A stretch of 64,000 nt of DNA from Effrenium voratum (Eukaryota > Sar > Dinophyceae > Suessiales > Symbiodiniaceae). Below are positions 37,399-48,900 of the stretch, piece after piece (the first letter of the stretch is position 1; each line of letters opens with the position of its first letter). A program made the translations under genes and the position numbers. A model generated the notes under the pieces. The model had not been told where the DNA came from. It did no database searches and saw only the letters and a list, made by a program, of their open reading frames with translations. The stretch is taken from contig CAUJNA010000592.1 in assembly GCA_963377175.1 (NCBI GenBank), positions 108,563-172,562 on the forward strand, written 5' to 3'.

Positions 37399-37839
37399 TC
37401 AGTGAGAAACCTCAGCAAGCAGCCTCTGAGAGAGTGCCTGGAAGTCGGCTTCTGTGGCCCGGGAGCATTGGCAGATTTCAGCCTTCACCCCATCCAACAA
37501 ACAGCTGGGATGGACATCGCTGCGTGTGCGGCGCAGCTGCTTCCGCAGAACTCCCTCCAGCTTGGGCAGGCTAACGGGCCGAAGAAGCTTCTCCGGACTT
37601 GCCATCTTCGGAACGAACTTCGGAACCTCAGCCTTTGGCGCGTTGCGCGCGTCCACGATGCGCTGCATGCGTGCGGCCCTCTCATTGTCCCGCTTCAGGG
37701 CAGAAGCCTTCAGCAGCTGATATGCAGATGGGTAGCTCCATCGGAGCGTGTCATGGGCTGCGAATTGAGCACGGCTGGACGGAATCTCCGCCATGGCTGG
37801 CGTAACCACCCTCAGCCATGAGCTTGCGCAATGCAACAC
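37399..37839 (-). CDS. exon-like basic segment, unknown host gene
   Basis: A 146-codon minus-strand frame with consistent charged composition: QLLKASALKRDNERAARMQR, then DARNAPKAEVPKFVPKM, then a basic helix (LEGVLRKQLRRTR) and an acidic-helical end. No domain is recognised. It may be a single exon of a basic, RNA- or ribosome-associated protein, but nothing proves expression. Confidence 0.35.
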   Translation of the reverse strand: MLHCASSWLRVVTPAMAEIPSSRAQFAAHDTLRWSYPSAYQLLKASALKRDNERAARMQRIVDARNAPKAEVPKFVPKMASPEKLLRPVSLPKLEGVLRKQLRRTRSDVHPSCLLDGVKAEICQCSRATEADFQALSQRLLAEVSH

Positions 37840-38666
37840 TTTGTGGCAACCTGACTTCAGTCATTCAATGCCCACATATGCTCACGCAATCGAACGAAAC
37901 CCCGGCGACAAAGCGGCACGTGGTGTTCTGCGCGTTGTGGCTCACCAGGTGCTTGGACTCGTGATGGCGCACCTCAGCACATATGCACATGGGGAAAGCA
38001 AAGCCCTAACTGCCGTCCCTCAGAACCTGAATCACCTCTCCTGCCCCGGGGCTCTCACCACAGCCCAAGATTTAAGGAATGCGACAAAGTCCTGGGCAAG
38101 ACAGGAGATGAGACGATTGCAGTGGGACTCTGCTAGGGTCCTGCGCATCACGTTCCCGGCTAAAAAAGAAGTCCAGGCCATCCTTTTGGCAAAGCGGGTC
38201 CCAAGACCAGCACATCCGCTTGGGCGCCTTTGTATTGTTCAGCTGGATGAGGTTCTTGTGTGCCTGACAACTGGCAACCTGCCATCTATCTGTAACAAGG
38301 CTGCTGGCCTGCCTTGTGCTGCAGGATCAGTTGCTCCAGCATCATTAAGGTCCGCCGGTGCCTGGCAGACCCGCCGATGGCTAGCCGTTCAAGACCAGGG
38401 CGTGGGGCCAGCTGAGCTGCCCGCTCCGAGCGCTGCCGCACCTGGCACGGTGCCCGCATGACCAGCTCTCCAGAGCCCGTCCCGCGCATCCACTATCCCT
38501 CTTGATGCTTGCTGCAAACCAAACTCTACTGACCTTGCCGAAAAACACCAGCCACTCGCCTTTTTTGCCACTCTTCTGAGAGGTGAGATCTATTATGTAA
38601 CATGTGAATGAAATGTGACGGACCTCCAAAGCGGGTCCTCCACAAATAGACGTCTCCACAGCCATC

Positions 38667-39605
38667 TCAGGCTATGCCATACGCCCGCCGCGCCGTGCCG
38701 GAGAACAACTCCCGGACCTCCTCGCGGGAGTACGACTGCGAAATGGCCCGAAAAGCGTCCAGAACCCGGCGCGGCGGCCAGCCCTCTGGCTTATCTACCG
38801 GCGAGTTGGTCGCGAACATGCACCGGGACGGCCCAAACAAGCGAATCACGCGGTGCACAGCCTCCACCACAGCCGCATTCTGATCCCAGCCCGGGTCCGC
38901 GTAGCACAGCATGCTGATCTTGATGAAGGTGTTCGGACAGCTGGCCAGCTCAGCCAGGCCTGTCCAATACTGCTCAGTTGCCAGATCTTCTAGACGCGGG
39001 CTTCCCAAATGATCGATGATCACTCGGACCTCGGGGTGGGCAGAGAGGATTCCGGCCGCTTTGCTGAACTGGTGAGGGTTCAGCTGCAGGTCGAAGCTCA
39101 AGCCCAAAGGACCCAATGCCGCAAACCCCTGCTGCCACTGAGGGATGTCCAACAAATCACCCAGCCGGGCGTTTCGTGGCCAGTCGGGCTTGCTGTTCAC
39201 AATCTGACGGACCCCTCGGATGCGCGGCATGGCGCTCAATTTGCCTAGCATCTCTGCAGCGTCGCCTTGCTCCAGCGCACAAGTGGGGACAATGACGTAG
39301 TTGCTTGCGCTTCCAAGCTGCTCCACAGCCAACTCCGCTTCCGCGAGGCAGTGCTTTGAATACCCCACGCCACTCGAGTCGATGTGGCACACGCTCACCG
39401 CCTCAATGAAGACACCCCCTTCAAAAGTAAAATCCTCCGAGAGGGACCGCATCTCCTCTTCATATGCCTCTTTCAAATACAGCTCCGGCAGCTTGGCAGG
39501 TGACAGCACCGCCCTGTCATGGCCCGAAGCTGTCCCCTCGCGGAGGTCCCACAAGTGAAAGTGTGGATCCACGAAGCCAATCTTCTCACTCTCCGGCGAG
39601 CCCAT
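38667..39605 (-). CDS. amidohydrolase-2 family metal-dependent hydrolase (COG3618-like)
   Basis: 312 aa in one exon, complete from MGSPESEKIGFVDPHFHLWD to a stop. DPHFHLWD at the N-terminus is the HxH metal site of TIM-barrel amidohydrolases, VIIDHLGSPRLEDL carries the next metal-binding His, and FATNSPVDKPEGW carries the late active-site Asp. Length matches the family (280-320 aa), which includes lactonases and decarboxylases acting on cyclic or aromatic acids; the substrate cannot be told. No signal peptide, so probably cytosolic. The lack of introns in a region of intron-bearing exons could reflect retroposition or bacterial origin. It is the best-preserved host gene here. Confidence 0.88.
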   Translation of the reverse strand: MGSPESEKIGFVDPHFHLWDLREGTASGHDRAVLSPAKLPELYLKEAYEEEMRSLSEDFTFEGGVFIEAVSVCHIDSSGVGYSKHCLAEAELAVEQLGSASNYVIVPTCALEQGDAAEMLGKLSAMPRIRGVRQIVNSKPDWPRNARLGDLLDIPQWQQGFAALGPLGLSFDLQLNPHQFSKAAGILSAHPEVRVIIDHLGSPRLEDLATEQYWTGLAELASCPNTFIKISMLCYADPGWDQNAAVVEAVHRVIRLFGPSRCMFATNSPVDKPEGWPPRRVLDAFRAISQSYSREEVRELFSGTARRAYGIA

Positions 39606-39609
39606 GGAT

Positions 39610-42600
39610 CCTACGCCAAATTCCTATGCGTCGGGGAAGGGAAGCCAGCCCGGCTTTTCCATCTACTTCGCCCCCGTGAAGTCATACCACTGGCTTGCTT
39701 CCCCTACGCGAGACCTCACTCAAGAAGCGCAGTCTGATTCTTTGGGCTCAAACGCTCCAAACATCAGCTTGCCTGCACTCAGCGGCATGGCCGGATCATC
39801 ACATGGCCAGCCATGCTTGCCGCATACGCAAACGATGAGCAAAACGACCGACCGCCCTGAAACTGTGTCACACCCCCGCGCCTGAACGGAACTGTCCCAG
39901 GTATGCTTTGTGTAGCTCTTCTTGCAGTCCGTGCACTGGAGATTGTTGACTCTAAGCCTCAGTCACCGCCTGATTCCACTTAAAAAACCAACAAAAATGA
40001 AGTCAACCATGACCTGTCAACTCACAACATCCCTTTCTCGAGTTTCAAGACCTCTGAGGCCTCTGCCCCCCCCCCAAAAAAAAACAACAAAACAAAAAAA
40101 AAGGAACAGAGCTCCTGGAGTACCAGTGCACCTCAATATCCCGAGCTGAAGCCCCGGGGCCGCAGCTCCACAATCACCGCCTGCCGCACCACCACACCCA
40201 CCTGAAGCGCCCACCCTGACCCGACCCGACCCCGAAGGTTTGGCCTGGGCTGCCCACCATGGCCTCCTGCCTGGGAACCGAAAAACGCTCCACATGTAGC
40301 TGTGGGTCAAAACCCAGGAAAACCCTGGTGAACATGAAAATAGGTGGCAAATCGATGTTCACCCACCCCAAAATGGAATCATAGGTTATGCCCCATGGCC
40401 ATGTGGAAGGGTGGGAAGATAAATCTGGCCCGTCAGGTGCCAGGGCCAAAAGAAGGTGCACATCGCGAGTGCTGAGTCGAGTGCTGGAGTTCCAGCTTCA
40501 CCTTCAGCTCCTTGGAGTGCGGCTCCGTCCTCGGGAGCGAGTCGCGAGTGCAAAAACAACGCTGAGCGGGTGTTCTATTTGATGCACATCTCGGGTGTTT
40601 TGCCTCGGTGCACGTGCTCTTTACCCGGTGTGCACAGTGCAGGTGATGGCTCTGGGTCAGGTTTCTGCTTGGTATTGTGGGCCTTTCCATGTTAACGTTG
40701 ACTAGGGCGGTCGTTCTTGTACTGTGCCCTCATTTTCCGATGTGTTTTCGGCTGGGCCGGGATAGTGTCTAAAACTGTATCACTTTTGAGGAACTCACGT
40801 TGCTTCGCTTTGCCTGGACTTCCGCCGGGCAGCCGCGCCAAATGAAGCTGGCATTCACCTGCATCAAGCCATCCTCCCCAAAGGTCGCAAGGAACTGGTC
40901 GCGCCAGCTGCAAGTGCTTCCCAATGCCTTTGATACTCTTCAGACAGATGGCCAGCCTCAGTCGACGAGTCGACGGCGGATTCTTCGGGGCTCGGATGTT
41001 TGAGGCTGCGGCAGCTCGCGGCTCTCCATGTCAGCGACAGCCCACCCCCCTCCGGGCCTCCGGGGCAAAAGCCGTTCACGAAACCAAGGAACCCAACAAG
41101 CAAAGAGCATCCGAGCGGAAAGCCCAATGAAAACAACCACGGTGGAACCACAACGGTGTATGGAACCATGGGAACGTGGTATTGTGGAGCTGGCCTTCTT
41201 GGCAGTTCCGTGTGATGCTTGCATGTGCCGCAAGCAGGCATTTAACAGGGCCCCAACCGAAGCCAGCGACCACAGGTCCCGCACCTAAGTCTGCCCACAG
41301 GGAGCAAGGAAAAATAGAACGACGATGCGGCCTCTGCACGGCAGCTCTTCGATTGACCCCTGCTCCCACATCCACCTACCAGCCAGAACTGAGTTCGGAA
41401 TTGCATCTACCAACTGCAAGTTGCGTCACAGTCACAGTCACAAGGCGCCTCCCGGCGAAGGCATTGCACGCAACGGGCCCCTGTCGTAACTGCAGAGTCG
41501 ATCCCAACCTGCGTGTTGGCCAAACGCAATGCACCATGCAACCTGATGACTTCACTGAGCAGCCCACGCCGCATATACAACAAAGAACCATTCTCCGTTG
41601 ACTGGTTTAGCTCCAGAGTGCAAACCTGAAACATCATTGAAGGGCGTGCAACCTAGCTTTGCTGAAGAAATACTCTTTAAAACAATGGATGCTGACTAAT
41701 TACAGTGGCCTGCCCGTCAATGTGTTCTAGCTCTGGCGCGCGAAGGCGCAAGCAAGCTGGAAGCATCAGCGACGCAATGCGCAATCCACAGCTCAGAATT
41801 GCCACTTGTAGCTGCAAACCCCTGCGGGCACTATTGTTTACTCTTGTTGCTTTTTTCCACCGCATGGTGATTTTGCTTTGTTTTTTTGCCTGTTGCTTGC
41901 AACTGCCATGCAACCATGGGCTCAAGTGCCTGCCAAGTAAAACGGTAAAGACTACAAGGCGATCGCATCAAGTCACCGCCATACCAGACACCACCAAAAT
42001 AATGAAACCACTGCATGCAATCGCCAGGAAACTACAATGTACAAGTGGTGCGAAGCACGTGCCACCAAGGGCCTTCAGTCATCGCGCTGAACGGCAGTTT
42101 CAGCCCTTGGCTGGCAAGGTTTTGCTCAGCAAGTTCTGCTCAGCCGGGCTGGTCTGTATAGGGGCAGATGCGCCAACAGCTTCACAAAAGAACTTGTTAA
42201 CGTGCAAAAGCGCTGAAGCGTCGTCCGCCCCAGCCTCTCGGCTGGTGAACTTGCGCAACGGATCACTCGCACGAGACAGACGTATTGCTCAGAACCTGAG
42301 ATGAAGCTTCCAGGGGCTGTTCCAGTGGTATTTGTCCTGAGGCTGTGACTGGGTAAACCCTGCTGAAGTTTGAGGCATGAGTCTAAGTTCACGAGATGGG
42401 CCGCTGCCTCCCATCCTCATGGGACTCATGGGCATCGACACTCGAGAAGCCATTTGTGCAAGAGGTCCCGCATCCCGCGTAAGCACAGCACCACAAGGCA
42501 TTGGACTGGTCGGCCCCGTTGACTGGGTCCTGGCGTTGGCATTTACTCACGCATTTGGCATATCTGCACGCTGTTGCTTAGACCCAATTCCTATGGCGAC

Positions 42601-45030
42601 CTGCGGCGACCTGCTCTCTTTTCCTCTGGTGACGCAAAGCTGTACACATCGGCTTTCTTCAAATGCACTCGCGGCATGGGCAGGGGAAGGGTCCGGCTAG
42701 GCTCACAGGGGGCAAGGTGGAGGGCCCTTGAAGGCAGCATGAAAGAAGTCCGGACTTGGCGTCCTGGACTCGGCAACGACCAACTGGACTCGTCATCCAT
42801 CCCATGGCCTCAGCCGCACCTTCCGCCGGTTTGCAGCCCGCTGGCGCGTCCGGCCGCTTTTCCTCGCACGACGCCTGCGAAGGCAAAGTGGAAAGGGCGA
42901 GAACCTTTTGGGGCCTGATTTGGCTGTGGGTCAAAAATAGGTACCCAAAATGGAACCCGGGCAAATGGAACCAAGCACTAAAACCTGCGGTCCCTGGTGC
43001 TTGAATTTTGACCCGTACCCATTTGCGGAGCTAAGTTGACAAGGTGATCGCCTCAAGTCCTCCAGGTTTCCTTCTCGGCTGGAGTCGCCATTGCTTTCCA
43101 AGCCCATGCCTCAGGGAAACACAAATGACAGCGTACAGCCCAGCGAACTGATGCAGCTGCAAAACCCCGTAGAACCTTCTTTTCAGGACCCTGGCCCGTT
43201 GCTCACAGCACATGTCAGCAACCCCCCCCCCGGCGTGAGCCTCCCTCACTTGATTCCTTCCCAGACTGAGAAGATATTGCTGACAATGAGTTCTTCTCCA
43301 CGAGCTCAAAGCTATCGTCGCTGGAAACGTCACCTTGTCCAGCGCATGTGCCACGTGCAAACGGGTCTAATGCGACCATGGCAAACTGGCGCCAAGTCAC
43401 CAACTGAGATCTCCTCTCGCGCACGCTGCACATCTCCCATCAGGACACGCAAGCGAGCAGCCCTGAGACAGTCAGCAGGCGTGTCAGCATCCTTTGACGG
43501 TCTTGGCGCAAATGTAAAAATTACTCTTGGCCACGAGGGAACCCTTTAAGCATGGCACTCGTTCACGGAGTAGGTTGGCGGCCGAGCCTGCCCTCCCCCA
43601 CCAAGCACGAAAGCAAACTCAAGCAATCAATGCCGTGTGCTCGGGTGCAACTGGGCTGCACTGGGAGTTGCCCTGAGACCTGGCCGCGTCTTGCAGTCTG
43701 AAGGAAAGAAGCAAACGGAGCGCAAAGCGCACAAGTCACCGACCTTGAAGTCGCTTGGACTCGAGCTGAGCAGCACGTGCGGCAGCGCTGGAAGATGCTG
43801 CAGCTTGAAAACTGCTTGCCCAGCCCATCCTCAGCATAGAGTGGATCGCTGGCCGCAAGCGCCAGCAAAGGTCGATAACAGACTGTATGGAAGTGAAGCC
43901 AAGAAGCTTTGTGCTATTCTACACAGTCAACACTGCCGTCTTGTCTGAGAACGGCTGTAGTCATGCAATCTCACCTGCAGAGTAACAACTCATCATTTGT
44001 GTCTGCATGAGCAGTGCTGCTGGCAGCATGGCAGTCCCCCTCGTTGAGTTCCGTGTCGGCAAGGAGTGGGGCTGGCGTTTTCCGAGGACCTGTCAACCTG
44101 ACGCTGTCTGCAACACTGTGTGCGCACGCCCTCGTCCAACTCTCCAAGCTCCATGCCATTTAAAGACTTTCCAAGCCAAAGCCACCACGCAGAGCGCCGC
44201 CTTAGAGCCAGTCTTGACTCCAACAGCAGATCAGAAAGCAGCTTCTAAAAAGATCCTGGCACTGACTTTTCAAGCCCTTAGGGTGGCACAAGAATGCCTC
44301 CGACTCCCAACACGCTGGCCATTGTAGTGTGAGAGGCCTCCGCCTCATCCAGGATGGCCTGGCCATAGCCCATCCGAGAAGGAATGCCAGAGCAAAGAAT
44401 AGAAAGGGCGCCTCCAACAAACCCGTCGAATTGGACTGGTTCTCTCCAGCCTCAGGTACACGAACTGCATAACTGCAGAACGAATCGCCGTGCCTGCGTC
44501 TGCGGAGCGGTCAAATTGTCGCGCACATCGCTGGTTGCCTTCGAAGACCCACTTTCTTTGCATAATTGTAACACAATGTCGCCATGTAAGACAAGCTAAT
44601 GATGGTGCCTGTGCAGTCTCCAACTGCAGAGTCGTGGTGGCTGCATCCGCCGGCACCGCCAGCAGCAGAAGCACAACCTGGCATTGCCGAGGCTACACGT
44701 TATGCACCCATGGGGATGGTGCGCCTTGCTGAAAGCAAGCGCTGTTCGCTGCATCGCGCCGAGAATGCAACCCCACACAGTTGTTCTCACAGTGGCCAGG
44801 TGCAAGTCAAGCGTTCGGCACATATTGACATGGGTCTTGATGTTTCCGCATGTTTTCCTGACCCTTGCACACTGGAGCCAAACACAAGTTGCACAAACAC
44901 ATTGCAGCGCATGGCCCACACTCCATAGCGCACCAAAAATCATGCCAACAACATCCCACCTTGCAAAACCAGTCAAAAGTTCAAACCTACACAACAACAA
45001 ATTACAGTATTGTGACGTACTGGATTTTGC
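39610..45030. other. host DNA without a firm gene
   Basis: About 5.4 kb with no recognised coding unit. A GGGTCAAAA/TTTTGACCC inverted pair spans about 42927-43012; GGGTCAAAA also occurs near 4910 and 40304, so a dispersed repeat is likely. A-rich and C-rich runs lie at 40063-40095. All long frames here are motif-free and overlap on both strands. Confidence 0.5.
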
Positions 45031-45039
45031 TCCCCCACA

Positions 45040-45325
45040 TGGTTTTGTTTGCCCCCCGGCGCGACCCCACCAGCAGCGAAGCCAGCTCGCACGCGCCAAA
45101 CAGCCGAATGCAGAAGGCGCCCGGCTAGCGCGCGTGCGCCAATGTCGCGGCGTCCTCGTGGCACCATCCGCCGGCACAACGAGGCACTGCGGCCTCGACC
45201 CGGCAAGCCCCGGCACTTGTGACGGGTAGCCATGGCCAGCGCGACTCCGTCACGGGCCGCTCCTGCGTCAGGCCAACCACGGGTGTCGGGCGGACTGACG
45301 AGCGTGGCGTCGCAACGCAGGCCTT
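45040..45325 (-). mobile_element. non-LTR retrotransposon fragment, endonuclease domain
   Basis: Minus-strand text LRCDATLVSPPDTRGWPDAG and later CLVVPADGATRTPRHW...ASRAPSAFG...LRCWWG parallels the C-terminal restriction-like endonuclease of the 58840 element (CCDATLVAPL, RLVVLACETGGRW, ALRAP). Shifted and shortened; a dead fragment. Confidence 0.55.
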
Positions 45326-45639
45326 TATGTGGCGCCATACTTTGCCAAGTCCGGCGACTCCTGCCGCAGCGATGCTGCAAAGAAGCGTCTCAAGAGCGCC
45401 GCGTCTGCCAGAGCCGCCCAAAGCGGAACAGCAAGGTCCCCAGCACTTAAGGCCTCCGTGGCCTGTGCCGCGGCCCTCTCCCACTGCGCCTCAGCCGCCG
45501 TGGCGCGCTGTCTGGCCTGCGCCAGGCAGCCCACAAGCAGCTCCAGGCAAGTCATCTGCCGGCTCGTCTCGACTTTGCAGAGGGTTGTGGCCTGTGCTGG
45601 CGAGGAATTGGAGTAGCTTTCAACTGGCAAACAGCGCAC
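45325..45639 (-). CDS. alanine-rich exon-like segment
   Basis: A minus-strand frame of 104 codons: QMTCLELLVGCLAQARQRAT then AAEAQWERAAAQATEALSAG then a helical end (LLRRFFAASLRQ). Looks like an alpha-helical protein segment, unknown family. It abuts the retrotransposon fragment and may be unrelated to it. Confidence 0.3.
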   Translation of the reverse strand: MRCLPVESYSNSSPAQATTLCKVETSRQMTCLELLVGCLAQARQRATAAEAQWERAAAQATEALSAGDLAVPLWAALADAALLRRFFAASLRQESPDLAKYGAT

Positions 45640-45769
45640 CTTCGCGAAGCCTCACCGGTAGCGCTATTGCCCCTTCGGCGAAAATGGTCAACAGGGCGGG
45701 CAAAATGATACCTGAGGCAATGCTTAAAACATAGTCTGAACTCTCAGCGCAGCACACGACCACAGCACA

Positions 45770-45960
45770 TCGTCACTTGCAACACCCGTCGCTCGTGTCG
45801 ACGCCTGGCGGCTCGAGGTGGTTGCCAACGCACTGCCGTGGTGGGCACCACTTTGGTATCCTCCTGGTCCGGCTCGGGGCCCATGCCGCCGGGGTGGTCG
45901 TGCAAGGCGCCGCCCTAGCACTTGCTTGGCGCAGACGCACCCTTTCTTGGCGCTCAGCCG
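45770..45960 (+). mobile_element. non-LTR retrotransposon fragment, endonuclease domain
   Basis: Plus-strand pieces RRLEVVANALPWW, TTLVSSW and VVVQGAALALAWRRRT in shifted frames match the endonuclease region RRLDLVLYG...DATLVAPL...AAIAVARRRK of the 58840 element. Opposite in direction to the fragment at 45040. Decayed. Confidence 0.5.
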
Positions 45961-45964
45961 GCGC

Positions 45965-48900
45965 ACGCCCACCCCTGTGGCACACGGGCCAGTGATGGCC
46001 AGTGTGCCTTTCGTTGCCCGGGCTTTTGAATGCACCATGCCAATTCTGAACAAGCCGGCCCCTGGCAGCTGTCCAGGAATAGAAAGCCCGGTCGTGCATG
46101 TGCCACTCTTGACATCCTGCCTGCGCATTTGCACATTTGTTAGAAGTGCGCGGCCCAAAACGCACTCCCGAAGAACCCTTGAACGTGCGCACACAGCACC
46201 GTGGTCGCCAAAAGGGTCTCTCAGAGGGGGGGGGGAGGCGGAAGCGCTTCAGGAGAAGCACCTGGAACAAGTCGGATGAGTAAGCCGGCTAGCGAAAAAG
46301 CTTGACTGGGAGCGCAGCACGGCGTGGCAAGCCGGGTCTAAGCTTGCGAGAAAAACTTTTTGGCAATGGCCTGGCACTGCGTGCGCGTGTCGTCACAGCG
46401 GCGGACGACGCTGGCGCGAACCGATTTCCTTTGCGCAACTGAGTTGCCGCTGCGGCCTTTGGCGGCGTCGCTTACGATGTTTCACGATTGCTTTGCCGCA
46501 GGGGTTTTGCGGGCTGCGCAGGCCGCGAAGCCGAACGGGCACGTGCGTGATCTCGTCATGGAAGATGCGCTTCTTCGGCTAACATGTTTTGGCGCGTGTT
46601 TCGCGTGCAGCCACTGAGGCTCACTACAGGGGGCGCGCAGGCCATGTGTACCCCAGGGGCCCCCGGCAGTGCAAGTGCAGCTACCTGCGCCGGCAAGAAG
46701 CTCGCCCAAGGGCAGACATGGCTGAGCGGCCCCGTCCGCTAGGGAAAGGTTGCAGACCAGCCCCCGACTTCAAAATCCTCCTCTCCTTGCCGCGACACGC
46801 AAATGCAAGGGCAGGAGGACACCAAAATGGCGCCCTTGCCTCGAACATTCGCGCAGCTGCCTTTGCAGAGGGCACATACGGTTTTGAGTCAATTTTTTAG
46901 GGATTTCGACGAAGCCGAGGGGGCCGGCCGGCCCGCAATGCCGTCACTAGGGTCGCAGGAGTGTCGGGGGCAACCGGGGTGGCAGTGAGCGGCCGCCGCG
47001 TGGAAGAGGTGCGTGCCGTGCCTTTTATGCTGGGCGGGATGGCGTCGCTGGGAGAAAGGTTGCCGGGATGACCTTGGTGTAACTTCGTTGCGGAAGGCGG
47101 CGAGTCAGCAAATTCCTTGTTCCAGGACCCCTCGCAGACCTTTGTGACCGCACGAAGCCTAATGTACCCCTTCTGAGGAGGAAAAACAAGACGGGTGGTG
47201 CTGAAGGAGGCGAGAAAAGAGGAGACGGCGGGAAACACGCCACGACTGTTTCATAATCTTGTCTTATCGGGACAGAAGCAGGCTACATCAGCAAACCGGA
47301 AATGTGCGAGGATGTTTTGCCGGAGACAGCTGGTACAAAAAGCATGTGAAACCAGCTGAACACACAACACCCCCCGGGTTGGGCGGGTGGGCAATGCAAA
47401 AGGAAAGCCGCGCCTGTCCCGATAAGAGCCCAAAATGGCAAACCCGAAAGCACAATGATAGAAACAAGTACAGGGGCAGTTTCAGAATCTTGTCTTATCG
47501 GCGTTTTGCCGGAGACAGCTGTGTTCCCAGCTGAACACGCAACACCCCCCCGAAGGAACTGACGAACATCCTCGCCCAAGAAACTCCCTCTTTAGACTAG
47601 CGAGGAAGGAGCCACTGAATCCGTGCACTTGAGGAAACACGCGATTGCTTGAGTGCGAAACGCACAAGGCCTGCAAACTAACGGGCTCGATATGCGGCAA
47701 ACTATACTGCGTATGCAAACGGGGGTGCAGATCCCTGCAGAGCCAATATGTCCAAGGCCGCATCAACGGAAACAAGTTCGTCAGCCACTTGCTCGCGCGA
47801 TTGCCACGTAGCCAGGCTCGAAATGCCAGGACCATCCCACCCACCCAGAGAATATCGGGGCCAGTTCGCACTTGTACCAGCTAATAGGACATCTCAAAAC
47901 CATTGCCATAACGACCAGCAAACATTGTAAAGAACAACTGGCCGCGGTGCAAGTTTCAATTTGATGCGCTTGTGCGCCGCATCAATGTCCAGAGAAAAGC
48001 CCCACAGCGGCTCGCGGTTTTCTTGTAGGGGAATGGTCTGCAAAACGTCCCTGGACGTTGGCACAGAGACTTTGGAGTTGGTTTTGCACACACTGCAATC
48101 CAGAATCAACCGTGCTTTCCGGCGAGCTGTCACTTCCGACTGCAAGATTTGCAAGTTCCCTGTGCGCATCTGCAACTGTGCCTGGATATCTCAAGACCCC
48201 TCCTGCATTGACCTCGCCCTCGATCAGCTCAGTCGTCACTGGCTTCTGCGGCGCACCAGTTTGAGAAATGCACGGCAAGGTCGTCATCGGCCTTTGTTGC
48301 TTTGTCACTGTTCAGCACAAACACATTGCTTGGCGGAATATCGTAGTGAAAACCAAAGGGGCCCGGACCAAGGCAGGCAATCAAACAGGTGTCCTCATGC
48401 GATAACAACAACGCCCGCATGATTCGCAAGCGAAAGCACACAACAAAGTCATCATCTGACAGTTTAGCTCCTTGGTCAAGGCATTCTCGAAATCCAGCAG
48501 TTCGTCTGCGGAAACCGGCTGGGTTGTCGACTGTTGCAAAACGTGCGCCAACAGCTTTGTGTGGAGGTTGCAGTCAAGACTTCGCTTTGACCACTGCAAA
48601 CGCAAGCTCTTCAAGACATTTTTACCTTGGGGCGCACTCCACTCAGGTTGTCTCCCTCCACCTTTTGTGTTGTTGCAAGAGCTTAGCGCCATTTCCTTTA
48701 CTCTGGGACTGTACAATAACCGCAATTGCCTGCGCCAGCTGCTGTGGATATTCATTTGCCTCACATCGTGGACAACCTGCGCAGAAGCAGTTGCAAGCCT
48801 TCAAATGTAGACGCAAACAGCAGTTCCTCGTTGCAAGGCCAACCCCATCGGCACCCCGCTGCGCAAATCAACTTCGCTCGCGCGCGCTAACCACTGTTGC

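Noticed and set aside
38667..39605. Amidohydrolase as part of a mobile element
   Set aside because: No terminal repeats or viral genes flank it, and its composition matches the host.
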